From: Hymenobacter citatus
Lineage (GTDB): Bacteria; Bacteroidota; Bacteroidia; Cytophagales; Hymenobacteraceae
Length of the DNA stretch: 64,000 bases
Reading direction: 5' to 3'
Assembly: GCF_014333615.1 (NCBI RefSeq)
Contig: NZ_JACSCY010000003.1
Span: 310,001-374,000 of the forward strand
This document shows, in pieces, positions 25,883 through 34,360 of this stretch. The position numbers were made by a program, and so were the translations under genes. Numbering within the stretch: position 1 is the first letter of the stretch; each line of letters begins with the position of its first letter. The notes under the pieces were generated by a model. That model searched no databases. It worked only from the letters and a program-made list of their open reading frames with translations, and was not told where the DNA came from.

Positions 25883-27007
25883 ATGAACCAAGATCAGCAG
25901 TTGTTCTCGCCCTTCACCGTGGGCGCCACTACCCTCCCCAACCGCCTCGTGATGGCGCCCATGACGCGCAGCCGCGCCACCAACCCCGAGCACGTAGCCA
26001 CCGATTCGGTGGTGGAATACTATGTGCAGCGCGCTTCGGCCGGCCTCATTATCACGGAAGGCTCGCAGGTATCGGAGCAGGGCGTGGGCTACATCAATAC
26101 GCCTGGCATCTACTCGCAGGAGCAGGTAGCCGCCTGGAAAAAGGTAACCGACGCCGTGCACGCCGCCGGTGGCCGCATCTTTATTCAGCTGTGGCATGTG
26201 GGCCGCGTGTCGCACCCGTTTTTCCATAATGGCGAGTTGCCGGTGGCGCCATCGGCCATCAAGCCAGAGGGCGCCAAGGCCTTCACGGGCAAAGGCATGG
26301 AAGAGGTGCCTACCCCGCGGGCGCTGGAGTTGAGCGAGATTCCCGGCGTGGTAGACCAGTTCCGCCAAGCCGCCCGCAACGCCAAAGCCGCTGGTTTTGA
26401 TGGCGCTGAAATTCACGGTGCCAACGGCTACCTGCTCGACCAATTCCTGCAAGACGGCAGCAACCAACGCACCGACGAATACGGCGGCAGCCTGGAAAAC
26501 CGCAGCCGCTTTGTGCTGGAAGTGGTGCAAGCCGTGGTAGACGAGCTGGGGGCCGACCGTGTGGGCATCCGCTTCTCGCCCCAGGGCAGCGCCAGCATTC
26601 AGGACTCTGACCCCGTGGCTACCTTCAGCTACGTAACCGAGCAGCTGAACAAATTCAACCTGGCCTACCTGCACGTGATTGAGGCGCTACCCGGCCACCC
26701 CATGGCCCAGCCCACCCGGCCTGCCGTGGCCGCCAAGCTGCACGAAATTTTCAACGGCGCGTTCATTCTGAACGGTGGCTACACCCAGGAAACTGCCGAA
26801 GAAGCGCTGGCCAACAACGAAGCCGACCTCATTGCCTTCGGTGTGCCCTTCATTGCCAACCCCGACCTGGTGGAGCGCTTCGAGCAGGGTACCGCCCTCA
26901 ACACCCCCGACCCCAGCACGTTCTACGTGCCCGGCGACAAGGGCTACATCGACTACCCCTCGCTGGAGAAAGCCCGCCAAGCAGCGCAAGATATCGAGCA
27001 GGACTAA
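25883..27007 (+). CDS. Old yellow enzyme family NADH:flavin oxidoreductase / alkene reductase
   Basis: A 374-residue FMN enzyme that reduces activated C=C bonds with NAD(P)H. The ATG at 25883 gives MNQDQQLFSPFTVGATTLPN; the open frame upstream runs through the inverted repeats and is not coding. Key features: RLVMAPMTRSRA near residue 22, the substrate-anion pair His178 and Asn181 in EIHGANGYLLDQF, the QFLQDGSNQRTDEYGGS loop, and the C-terminal phosphate-binding LNGGYTQETAEEAL. It is closest in type to NemA/XenB-like reductases. It starts the oxidoreductase run up to 31760 and ends at its own terminator. Electrophile detoxification is a likely role. Confidence 0.92.
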   Translation: MNQDQQLFSPFTVGATTLPNRLVMAPMTRSRATNPEHVATDSVVEYYVQRASAGLIITEGSQVSEQGVGYINTPGIYSQEQVAAWKKVTDAVHAAGGRIFIQLWHVGRVSHPFFHNGELPVAPSAIKPEGAKAFTGKGMEEVPTPRALELSEIPGVVDQFRQAARNAKAAGFDGAEIHGANGYLLDQFLQDGSNQRTDEYGGSLENRSRFVLEVVQAVVDELGADRVGIRFSPQGSASIQDSDPVATFSYVTEQLNKFNLAYLHVIEALPGHPMAQPTRPAVAAKLHEIFNGAFILNGGYTQETAEEALANNEADLIAFGVPFIANPDLVERFEQGTALNTPDPSTFYVPGDKGYIDYPSLEKARQAAQDIEQD

Positions 27008-27027
27008 CAAGCACCCGCTGCGAGTTG

Positions 27028-27062
27028 AAAACGCCTACTGCCGTTGCAGTAGGCGTTTTTGT
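27028..27062 (+). terminator. Intrinsic terminator after the old yellow enzyme gene
   Basis: Perfect 14-bp stem AAAACGCCTACTGC (27028-27041) with 27046-27059, four-base loop, T-rich tail. Confidence 0.88.
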
Positions 27063-27119
27063 TTTGGTGGCGACCCCATTGCTCCGACTGTTTTCGCCCC
27101 CGTTTGCTCCGGATAGATA

Positions 27120-27190
27120 GTGCACGCGGCACTCAATCCCAACAACTTTTTGGCTTACTACTGACCTTCGGTCCTACCCTGCGTATCCCT
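27120..27190 (+). promoter_or_regulatory. Leader box shared by the two SDR genes, copy 1
   Basis: GTGCACGCGGC (27120-27130) and TGCGTATCCC (27180-27189) recur in the same order ahead of the second SDR gene (28171-28181 and 28185-28194), though at different spacing. They may be promoter or operator elements kept with the gene duplication. Confidence 0.4.
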
Positions 27191-27213
27191 TACCAACCTA
27201 AACTATTCTGACA

Positions 27214-28092
27214 ATGAGCACTGATCCGAACGAACCCCGGCCTACCAATAGCGAAATTAACCCCAAACCCATGTCCTACCCCACCGCTGAGGGCGATATG
27301 GATGAAAAGCCCGACTGGGATATGTCGAGCTACCACCCGGCCAACAAGCTGGCCGGCAAAGTGGCCCTCATCACGGGCGGCGACTCCGGCATTGGCCGGG
27401 CTGTGGCCCTGGCCTTTGCCATGGAAGGCGCCGATGTAGCCGTGGTGTACCATACCAATGCCGAAGACGCCGAAGTGGTGGGCCAGGCCGTGCGCGCCCA
27501 AGGCCGCAAGTTTCTGTCCATCCAATGCGATGTGCGCTCGGCCGAGGCCTGCCGCGACGCCGTGCGCCGCACCCACGCCGAGCTGGGCGGCTTCAACATC
27601 TTGGTGAACAACGCCGCCTATCAGATGGGCTTCGAGAACTTCGAGACCATCCCGGAAGAGAACATCCACCGCACCTTCGATACCAACATCAAAGGCTACT
27701 TCTTCATGGCGCAGGCGGCTATTCCGTTCCTGAAAGAAGGCGACTCCATCATCAACACGGGTAGCATTGTGGGTCTGGTCGGCAACAAGCATCAGATCGA
27801 CTACGCCTCTACCAAGGGCGCTATTCACACCTTCACCAAAAGCTTGGCGCAGTACCTCGGCGACAAGAAAATCCGGGTAAACGCCGTGTTGCCTGGCCCC
27901 ATCTGGACGCCTTTCATCCCCGGCGGTATGCTGAAGGAAGACCTGAAAACCTTCGGCGACGCGACCATGCTGGGCCGCCCCGGTCAGCCCGAGGAGCTGG
28001 CACCGGCTTACGTGTACTTCGCTTCTACAGACGGCAGCTACTCCACGGGTAGCCTGCTGGAAGTAACCGGCGGCATGCCCAAAGGCGGCTGA
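27214..28092 (+). CDS. SDR family oxidoreductase (YghA / general-stress type), copy 1
   Basis: A 292-residue NAD(P)-dependent dehydrogenase. A polar N-terminal extension of about 45 residues precedes the Rossmann fold (GKVALITGGDSGIGRAVAL), which is typical of the YghA/YdaD-like SDR branch. The NAG-type motif is NILVNNAAYQ; the catalytic Tyr and Lys are in DYASTKGAIH, with Ser in INTGSIVGL. It is complete at VTGGMPKGG. The substrate is not evident; relatives act on small aldehydes or sugars and are often stress-induced. A paralogue follows at 28229 with a similar leader. Confidence 0.9.
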   Translation: MSTDPNEPRPTNSEINPKPMSYPTAEGDMDEKPDWDMSSYHPANKLAGKVALITGGDSGIGRAVALAFAMEGADVAVVYHTNAEDAEVVGQAVRAQGRKFLSIQCDVRSAEACRDAVRRTHAELGGFNILVNNAAYQMGFENFETIPEENIHRTFDTNIKGYFFMAQAAIPFLKEGDSIINTGSIVGLVGNKHQIDYASTKGAIHTFTKSLAQYLGDKKIRVNAVLPGPIWTPFIPGGMLKEDLKTFGDATMLGRPGQPEELAPAYVYFASTDGSYSTGSLLEVTGGMPKGG

Positions 28093-28105
28093 TTTAGCCC
28101 TGCCC

Positions 28106-28160
28106 CTACCCAGAAAAAGCTTCCGCCGGCCTTGCTGGTCGGGAGCTTTTTTCTGGGTAG
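28106..28160 (+). terminator. Intrinsic terminator between the SDR paralogues
   Basis: CTACCCAGAAAAAGCTTCC (28106-28124) pairs with 28141-28160 with one bulge; T-run in the descending strand. It makes the two SDR genes separate units. Confidence 0.75.
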
Positions 28161-28170
28161 GATTTCCGCC

Positions 28171-28194
28171 GTGCACGCGGCTTTTGCGTATCCC
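28171..28194 (+). promoter_or_regulatory. Leader box shared by the two SDR genes, copy 2
   Basis: GTGCACGCGGC followed after 3 nt by TGCGTATCCC, 35-58 bp before the start of the second SDR. See 27120-27190 for the first copy. Confidence 0.4.
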
Positions 28195-28228
28195 TACCTA
28201 CCACTCTTTCCTACTAACCTGAACTCCT

Positions 28229-29101
28229 ATGAGCACCGAATTTCGCCCCACTTCCGATGATATGAAAGCCGAAAAGCTGCCCTACCCGGCCAAACAGGCC
28301 GATATGAAGCAGCAGCCCGACTCCGACCTTTCGTACTACAAGCCCGCCGGCAAGCTCGAAGGCAAAGTAGCCCTCATCACGGGCGCCGACTCCGGTATTG
28401 GCCGGGCCGTGGCGCTAGGCTTTGCCATGGAAGGCGCCGACGTAGCCATTCTGTACAACGAAAACGACGAGGACGCTGAGAAGACTAAGTCGATGGTGGA
28501 AGGCACCGGCCGCCGCTGCTTGGTGTTGAAATACGACGTGCGCGAGCCCGAAAATTGCCTCTCGGCCGTGCGCCGTACCCGCGACGAGCTGGGCGGCCTG
28601 AACGTGCTGGTGAACAACGCTGCTTACCAGATGTCGCAGGAAAAGTTTGAGGACATTCCGGTGGAGCAGATTCGGCGCACGTTCGAAACCAACATCATGG
28701 GCTACATCTTCATGGCCCAGGCCGCTGTGCCGCACCTGCAAAAAGGCGACTGCATCATCAATACGGGCAGCATTGTGGGCCAGACGGGCAACAAGATTCT
28801 CATCGACTACGCTTCGTCGAAGGGCGCCATCCACGCCTTCACCAAGTCGCTGGCGCTGAGCCTGGGCGAGAAAGGCATTCGGGTGAATGCGGTATTGCCC
28901 GGCCCCATCTGGACGCCCAACATTCCCGGCACCATGCCGGCTTCCGAAATCGACAAGTATGGCCACGAGGTGGCCTTGCAGCGCCCCGGCCAACCCGAGG
29001 AGCTGGTAGGCGCCTACGTGCTGCTGGCCTCGCAAGACGGCTCATTCATGACGGGCGCCTTCATCCCCGTCACGGGCGGCAAAACCAGCAGCGACGAGTA
29101 G
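28229..29101 (+). CDS. SDR family oxidoreductase (YghA / general-stress type), copy 2
   Basis: A 290-residue paralogue of the gene before it, similar along its whole length including the N-terminal extension (YPAKQADMKQQPDSDLSYYK against SYPTAEGDMDEKPDWDMSSYH). Motifs: GKVALITGADSGIGRAVALG, NVLVNNAAYQMSQ, catalytic DYASSKGAIH, and the C-terminal FIPVTGGKTSSDE. The two genes must come from a duplication, and the shared leader boxes show that it included regulatory DNA. Differences cluster in the substrate loop after PGPIWTP, so the two may differ in substrate. Confidence 0.9.
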   Translation: MSTEFRPTSDDMKAEKLPYPAKQADMKQQPDSDLSYYKPAGKLEGKVALITGADSGIGRAVALGFAMEGADVAILYNENDEDAEKTKSMVEGTGRRCLVLKYDVREPENCLSAVRRTRDELGGLNVLVNNAAYQMSQEKFEDIPVEQIRRTFETNIMGYIFMAQAAVPHLQKGDCIINTGSIVGQTGNKILIDYASSKGAIHAFTKSLALSLGEKGIRVNAVLPGPIWTPNIPGTMPASEIDKYGHEVALQRPGQPEELVGAYVLLASQDGSFMTGAFIPVTGGKTSSDE

Positions 29102-29125
29102 TCATCGACTTTGCTACCTACTCAG

Positions 29126-29164
29126 AACCCGAGCCCAGGCACACGTCTGGCCTCGGGTTTTTTC
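29126..29164 (+). terminator. Intrinsic terminator after second SDR gene
   Basis: AACCCGAGCCCAG (29126-29138) pairs with 29147-29159 with one mismatch, followed by a T-run. Confidence 0.82.
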
Positions 29165-29309
29165 ATAGCAAAACGCTACGCTAACCACTGTTGCTACATA
29201 TAATTTCACTGTTTAGCTTAAAAGAAGAAACCCCTGTTCAGCTTTCTACCGTAGACAGTTGAATTACTTGTGATTCCCTTCGGGGTAGGCACGTTTCCCC
29301 TCCTTTCTT

Positions 29310-29915
29310 ATGGCTTCTCCTCATTATCCGGAAGGTACCGTTCGGGCGCTGTTGGCTACGGACCTTGTGACCGACGCTACCCGCGCTGCGCTGCAAGCAC
29401 GCCTCGATGCGCCCCTCTACGAGCCGCAGTACCTCGATGGCGCTACATATGAGATGCTGCGCGCCGTGGCCGCCCGCCTTTTCCCCCAGCCCGACCGCCC
29501 CGACAACCCCATTGAACTAGCCGCCGCCATAGATGAGCGCCTCCTCAACGGCGAGTCGGACGGGTGGCGCTACGACATCCTACCCCCCGACCGTGAAGCC
29601 TACAAGTTGGGCCTGGGCGGCATTCGGGAAAGTGCGCAGGCGATGTTTGGAAACAACTTTTTGGTTCTGACCGACGAGCAGAAAGACGAGGTGCTCACAG
29701 CCGTGCAGCACGCTAAGGCACCCGGCGAAACCTGGAAAACCTTATCTGCTGTGCGGTTTTTCGAGGAGCTGCTAGCCGAGCTGACCGAGAACTACTACGC
29801 CCACCCCTTGGGTCAGGAGGAAATTGGCTACGTAGGCATGGCCGATGTGCCCGGCTGGCACCACATCCAGCTCAACGAACTAGAACCCCGCGAGCCGGAA
29901 GCAGAGGTGAAGTAG
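29310..29915 (+). CDS. Gluconate 2-dehydrogenase subunit 3-like protein
   Basis: A 201-residue protein of the small-subunit family that accompanies GMC-type flavoprotein dehydrogenases. Typical parts are the TYEMLRAVAARLFPQPD segment near residue 47, ELAAAIDERL, and FFEELLAELTENYYAHPLGQ near residue 150, with GYVGMADVPGWH after it. Family members normally have a Tat signal and act in the periplasm; here no twin-arginine signal or hydrophobic leader is visible, so it should stay in the cytoplasm. The GMC partner begins 153 bp downstream, across an inverted repeat. No cytochrome c subunit is nearby. Confidence 0.82.
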   Translation: MASPHYPEGTVRALLATDLVTDATRAALQARLDAPLYEPQYLDGATYEMLRAVAARLFPQPDRPDNPIELAAAIDERLLNGESDGWRYDILPPDREAYKLGLGGIRESAQAMFGNNFLVLTDEQKDEVLTAVQHAKAPGETWKTLSAVRFFEELLAELTENYYAHPLGQEEIGYVGMADVPGWHHIQLNELEPREPEAEVK

Positions 29916-30065
29916 TGAAATGGTGAGATGGTGAGCTGGTGCGTTTGACGTTCTGCTGGTGCTACCGGCGCAGTCTGCGCAAGTGATGCAGTCAGAACAT
30001 CAAACGCACCATCTCACCCCCTCACCACTCACTATTTCACCATTTCACCACCTCACCATCTCACT
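29913..30065. repeat. Inverted repeat (family 2, second copy)
   Basis: Left arm 29913-29955 and longer right arm 29993-30065, both made of GTGAGATGGTGA-type words on one strand and their complements on the other, joined by GCGTTTGACGTTCTG and its inverse. The right arm has extra word copies, as if expanded by slippage. The left arm overlaps the stop codon of the subunit 3 gene; the right arm ends 3 bp before the GMC start codon. Confidence 0.85.
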
Positions 30066-30068
30066 GTT

Positions 30069-31760
30069 ATGCCCGACGAGGAAGTACTGGAAGAAGGCGT
30101 CTTGAACCCGCTGAAACCCGAAATACAGGACCCGCTTCTACGCGAAATACTTGAAGAAAACGATTTGCAGGCCGACCCCAGCCGCGACCCGCTGGAGCAG
30201 CCCGCACCACTTCCCGACCCCGATGAAGTAGTAGACTGCGTAGTGATTGGCACTGGCGCAGGCGGCGCGCCCCTACTCGCCCGCTTGGCCATGGCCGGCC
30301 TGAAGGTGGTGGCCCTGGAAGCCGGCCCCTGGCACGACCCGCGCAAGGATTTCGCTACGGATGAGAAGGCGCAGAGCTTTCTGTTCTGGAACGACGAGCG
30401 GCTTTCTGCTGGCCAAGACCCTATATCCTTCGGCCGCAACAACTCCGGCAAGGGAGTAGGCGGTTCTACGCTGCACTACACCGCCTACACGCCCCGTGCG
30501 CAAGACGACGACTTTCACTTGCACCGCGACTTCAGCGTGGGCGTAGACTGGCCCATCGGCTACGACGACCTGGAGCCGTATTACGACGAGCTGGAGCACT
30601 TCCTGGGCATTTCCGGACCCGCCAATTATCCGTGGGGGCCTACCCGGCGGCGCAGCTACCCGCTGGCTCCCCTACCCCTCAACGGGGCGGCGCAGCTTAT
30701 GCAGCGCGGCTGCGAGCAGTTGGGCATCAAAACTTCTCCGGCAGCCAATGCGGCGCTATCGGCGCGCTACTACCAGGAGGGTGTGGGCTGGCGGGAGGCG
30801 TGCACCAACCGTGGCTTTTGCCAGGCAGGCTGCAACAACGGCGCAAAGGCCAGTATGGACGTCACGTTCCTACCCCTGGCCGCCGACCACGGGGCCGATA
30901 TTCGTCCTAATAGCTATGTAACGGAGATTGAGCGCGACGCCAGTGGCGCCATCACAGGCGTAGTGTACCAGCAAAACGGCATCACGCTGCGGCAGAAGTG
31001 TCGCAACTTGTTCCTGTGTGCCGGTGCTATCGAAACGCCGCGTTTGCTGCTCCTCAACGAGCTGGCGCTTAGCAGTGGGCAGGTAGGCCGCAACTTTATG
31101 GGGCACACCGGGGTGCAGGTATGGGGCACGTTTGCCGAGGACATACGCCCCTATAAAGGCATTCCCGGCGCCCTGATTTCGGAGGATACGCACCGCCCTA
31201 AAGATGCTGACTTTGCGGGTGGTTACCTATTGCAAAGCATTGGCGTGATGCCCGTGACCTTTGCCAGCCAGGCAGCGCGGGCGCGCAAGCTGTGGGGCCA
31301 GGCCGGCCGCGACTACATGCGCAACTACAACAACATTGCCGGCATCAATATCCTCGGCGACTGCCTACCTCACGAAAGCAACTTTATGGAGTTGGCGGAG
31401 GAGAAAGATGGGCGCGGCGTGGCAAAACCCCGTGTGCATTTCACGGCTCAAGAAAACGAGCAGCGCATGACGGCCCACGCCGAAAACATCATGCGCCGCA
31501 TTTGGGAGGCCGCAGGTGCCACCGATATCTGGGCTTTCCCGCGGTATGCGCACATCATTGGCACGGCGCGCATGGGCCACCGCGGCACCGATGCAGTGGT
31601 AGACGCCAATGGCCGTGCCTTCGATGTACCAAACCTCTACATCAGCGACAACTCTACCTTTCCCAGCGCATTAAGCGTTAATCCGGCCCTCACCATCATG
31701 GCACTTAGTCTGCGTACCGCCGATAAGTTTTTGGAGAAGGAGCGGCGCCGGGATCTGTAG
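30069..31760 (+). CDS. GMC family oxidoreductase (gluconate-dehydrogenase large-subunit type)
   Basis: A 563-residue FAD enzyme. After an acidic extension of about 50 residues, the FAD-binding motif is GTGAGGAPLLARLAMAG at 61. The KGVGGSTLHYTAYTPR segment, the Cys-rich TNRGFCQAGCNNGAKASM region near 263-281, and the C-terminal GMC_oxred_C part with His495 (PRYAHIIGT) and Asn538 (SVNPALT) as the catalytic pair are all present. It is most like the flavoprotein subunits of membrane-bound sugar or polyol dehydrogenases. As in the small subunit, no export signal is seen. Substrate unknown; the physiological electron acceptor is not encoded nearby. Confidence 0.88.
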   Translation: MPDEEVLEEGVLNPLKPEIQDPLLREILEENDLQADPSRDPLEQPAPLPDPDEVVDCVVIGTGAGGAPLLARLAMAGLKVVALEAGPWHDPRKDFATDEKAQSFLFWNDERLSAGQDPISFGRNNSGKGVGGSTLHYTAYTPRAQDDDFHLHRDFSVGVDWPIGYDDLEPYYDELEHFLGISGPANYPWGPTRRRSYPLAPLPLNGAAQLMQRGCEQLGIKTSPAANAALSARYYQEGVGWREACTNRGFCQAGCNNGAKASMDVTFLPLAADHGADIRPNSYVTEIERDASGAITGVVYQQNGITLRQKCRNLFLCAGAIETPRLLLLNELALSSGQVGRNFMGHTGVQVWGTFAEDIRPYKGIPGALISEDTHRPKDADFAGGYLLQSIGVMPVTFASQAARARKLWGQAGRDYMRNYNNIAGINILGDCLPHESNFMELAEEKDGRGVAKPRVHFTAQENEQRMTAHAENIMRRIWEAAGATDIWAFPRYAHIIGTARMGHRGTDAVVDANGRAFDVPNLYISDNSTFPSALSVNPALTIMALSLRTADKFLEKERRRDL

Positions 31761-31761
31761 G

Positions 31762-31850
31762 AGGAGCGCGTTGCACGCGCTTGTCGGGAAGCTGTACTCC
31801 GTTTTCCCAACGCATTTATACGATTGACAGGCGCGTGCAACGCACCTTCT
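31762..31850. repeat. Inverted repeat (family 7, GCGCGTTGCACGCGC)
   Basis: Arms at 31762-31786 and 31826-31850 are inverted copies with a few mismatches around a 39-bp AT-richer spacer; each arm contains the palindromic core GCGTTGCACGC. It begins 2 bp after the GMC stop codon. Copies of the core appear again at 58334-58559. Confidence 0.82.
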
Positions 31851-31866
31851 TCTACTCCTTCTTCAC

Positions 31867-33204
31867 ATGGCACAAAATTTTTTAAAGCATATTCAAAAGA
31901 AGTTTGGTGATGGTAGCTACGAGGGCGACCAGCACGGCGGTGCCGGCGGGCGTGATGGCAGCGGCATGCCTACCAAATCGCCCCGCAACTTTATGTTTGC
32001 CACGGGCATCGAGTGCTCCTACCCTACCATCGGCCACGGCAAAATCCGGCGCGACCTGCTAGAGGAAACCGACCATTACAACCGTTACAAGGAAGACTTG
32101 GGGCTGGTGAAGGATATGGGGCTGAACGTGCTCCGCTACAACCTACCCTACTACAAAATTCAGAAAGCCCCTGGTAAGTACGACTGGGAGTTTGCTGATG
32201 CGGCTATGGCCGAAATCAAACGCCTGGGCATCACGCCTATTCTGGATTTGATGCACTTTGGCGTGCCCGATTGGCTGGAAAACTTCCAGAATCCGGAGCT
32301 ACCCGTACATTTTGCTGAGTATTGCGGGGCGGTGGCGCAGCGCTACCCCTGGGTGCGTTTCTATACACCCGTCAACGAGATTTATGTGACGGCCCGCGCC
32401 AGCGCCAAAGATGGCATCTGGAACGAGCAACTGAAATCAGATAAGGGCTTTGTGACGGCCATGAAGCACCTGGTAGCGGCCAGCATCATGGGCAACCAGC
32501 AGATTGCCAAGTACCGCCCCGATTGCGTGATTGTGCAGAGCGAATCGGCGGAGTACATCCACGAGATGCGCGCGGTGGAAAGCGATGCTACCCGCCTCAC
32601 CAACAAGCTGCGCTTTCTGTCGCTGGACTTACTCTACGCCCACACTATCGACGCCGAAGTGCTGCTCTACTGCCTCGACAACGGCATGACCCGTGAGGAG
32701 TTGAAGTGGTTTATGGCCGGCGAGCCTCCCGGATACCAGATCATGGGCAACGACTACTACGGGCGCAACGAGAAGATTATCAAGCCCAATGGCGACCTAT
32801 GCTCTGCCGAGGACGTGCTGGGCTGGTATACCATGACCAAGCAATACTACGAGCGTTACCGCAAGCCCGTGTTCCACACCGAAACCAACACCTTCAACGC
32901 CCTAGATGCCGAGTGCTGGCTCTGGAAACAGTGGGTGAACGTGACGCGCATCCGTCAGGACGGGGTGCCGGTAGTGGGCTTTACGTGGTACTCCCTGCTC
33001 GACCAGATTGACTGGGACATTTCACTGGCCGAAAAACGCGGCTTTGTGAATCCTTGTGGCCTCTACGACCTCAACCGCAAAATCCGACCGGTAGGCGAGA
33101 GCTACAAGATGCTGCTACAGGAGTTTGGGCAGATTACGATGGTGCCGCACGGCGAAATCTTCCAAGTCACCAAACGCCCGGCCGAGCTGAAGGTAGAGGT
33201 GTAA
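31867..33204 (+). CDS. Glycoside hydrolase family 1-like protein (beta-glucosidase type)
   Basis: A 445-residue cytoplasmic protein with a (beta/alpha)8 barrel of GH1 type. Seen are FATGIECSYPTI at about residue 40, LGLNVLRYNLPYYKI-like strand motifs, ILDLMHFGVPDWL, the acid/base Glu171 in TPVNEIYV and the likely nucleophile Glu339 in HTETNTFN. The usual NEP and ENG signatures are altered (NEI, TETN), so substrate range may differ from classic beta-glucosidases; similar proteins are often found beside SDR and GMC genes in soil Bacteroidota. It could act on a sugar product of the dehydrogenases (inference). The stop is followed by the family 8 repeat. Confidence 0.82.
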   Translation: MAQNFLKHIQKKFGDGSYEGDQHGGAGGRDGSGMPTKSPRNFMFATGIECSYPTIGHGKIRRDLLEETDHYNRYKEDLGLVKDMGLNVLRYNLPYYKIQKAPGKYDWEFADAAMAEIKRLGITPILDLMHFGVPDWLENFQNPELPVHFAEYCGAVAQRYPWVRFYTPVNEIYVTARASAKDGIWNEQLKSDKGFVTAMKHLVAASIMGNQQIAKYRPDCVIVQSESAEYIHEMRAVESDATRLTNKLRFLSLDLLYAHTIDAEVLLYCLDNGMTREELKWFMAGEPPGYQIMGNDYYGRNEKIIKPNGDLCSAEDVLGWYTMTKQYYERYRKPVFHTETNTFNALDAECWLWKQWVNVTRIRQDGVPVVGFTWYSLLDQIDWDISLAEKRGFVNPCGLYDLNRKIRPVGESYKMLLQEFGQITMVPHGEIFQVTKRPAELKVEV

Positions 33205-33205
33205 A

Positions 33206-33407
33206 GGCTCACGGATTTTTCGGATTTTTGGGATTACTCGGATTTTGTGGACGATTAGAGGGTGTACACGAGAGCTGCTTTCTGCACGCTACACGGAAGC
33301 CTTATAAAGCTTTGCAGTTGTACCAATCGAAAGCCGAGCTGCCAAGAGCCACCCGGTTCTTATAAATCGTCCACAAAATCCCAAAAATCCGAAAAAATCC
33401 GTGAGCC
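33206..33407. repeat. Inverted repeat (family 8, CTCACGGATTTTTCGGATTTTT)
   Basis: Left arm 33206-33256 (51 bp) and right arm 33365-33407 (43 bp) are inverted copies; the left one carries a 9-bp extra copy of the word CTCGGATT. The spacer of 108 bp has no gene. The element starts 2 bp after the GH1 stop and its right arm ends 1 bp before the ATG of the OxyR gene, so the start region of that mRNA can be paired in a long stem if transcription begins upstream. Confidence 0.88.
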
Positions 33408-33408
33408 G

Positions 33409-34341
33409 ATGACCTTGCAGCAGTTGGAATACATTGTGGCCCTCGATACGCACCAGCAGTTTGTGCTGGCCGCCGATAAATGCTTTGTGACGCAGCCTAC
33501 CCTGAGCATGCAGGTGCAGAAGCTGGAAGACGAGTTGGGCGTACTGCTGTTTGACCGCACCCGCAAGGGCGTGATTCCTACGGCCGTAGGCGCCAAAGTA
33601 ATCGAAAAAGCGCGCGAGATACTGCGCACGTCTCAGCAGCTCCGCGAGGTGGTGCAAGTAGAAAAAGGCGAATTGGTGGGCGACCTGCGCCTGGGCATCA
33701 TCCCTACCCTGGCACCCTACCTGGTGCCGCTGTTTCTGGTGGAGCTGGTGGAGCGCCACCCCCAGTTACGCGTGCAGGTAGAGGAAATGCAGTCGGCTGA
33801 TATCATGCAGCGGCTCAAGGACAACCAGCTGGACGTGGGCCTACTCGTGACGCCCCTCGACGACCGGCAACTCCGCGAGGTGCCGCTCCTGGAAGAACCT
33901 TTTCTGGGCTACGTTTCCGAAGGCCACAGCCTCTACCCACAGGCCACCATCAGCCCTACCGATTTGGGCGCGCCGGGCCTCTGGCTGTTGCAGCAGGGCC
34001 ATTGCTTCCGCCATCAGGTGCTCAATATCTGCTCCCCCTCGCCCGTGGCCGATAGCCAGCCCTTTGCTTACGAAAGCGGCTCCATCGAAACCCTGAAGGA
34101 GCTGGTGCGCCGCAACCACGGCTATACGCTGGTACCGGAGCTGTCGGTGCTGAGCGAGTTGGATAACAACCCCATGGTGAAGCGCTTCGAAGCGCCCGAG
34201 CCGGTGCGCGAAATCAGTTTGGTTGTGCACCACGGCTTTGTGCGCCTACCCTTGCTGCGCAGCCTGCGCGAGCTGATTCTGGCCCAGGTGCCTCAGCGCC
34301 TGCACACCGGACAGGCAGGCAAAAAAATTCGGTGGCGGTAG
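33409..34341 (+). CDS. oxyR: OxyR-like LysR-family peroxide regulator
   Basis: A 310-residue LysR-type regulator from the ATG at 33409; an upstream extension would be read from repeat DNA. The N-terminal winged HTH is LEYIVALDTHQQFVLAADKC, then FVTQPTLSMQVQKLE. The redox pair of OxyR is conserved with the same numbering as in E. coli: Cys199 in GHCFRHQ and Cys208 in LNIC, nine residues apart. Peroxide oxidises these to a disulfide and switches DNA binding. Target genes cannot be read here, but the next gene encodes a thioredoxin-fold protein 19 bp downstream, which suits a thiol-redox role. The start codon lies at the foot of the family 8 inverted repeat. Confidence 0.9.
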   Translation: MTLQQLEYIVALDTHQQFVLAADKCFVTQPTLSMQVQKLEDELGVLLFDRTRKGVIPTAVGAKVIEKAREILRTSQQLREVVQVEKGELVGDLRLGIIPTLAPYLVPLFLVELVERHPQLRVQVEEMQSADIMQRLKDNQLDVGLLVTPLDDRQLREVPLLEEPFLGYVSEGHSLYPQATISPTDLGAPGLWLLQQGHCFRHQVLNICSPSPVADSQPFAYESGSIETLKELVRRNHGYTLVPELSVLSELDNNPMVKRFEAPEPVREISLVVHHGFVRLPLLRSLRELILAQVPQRLHTGQAGKKIRWR

Positions 34342-34360
34342 CACAGACATCCTCACCCAA

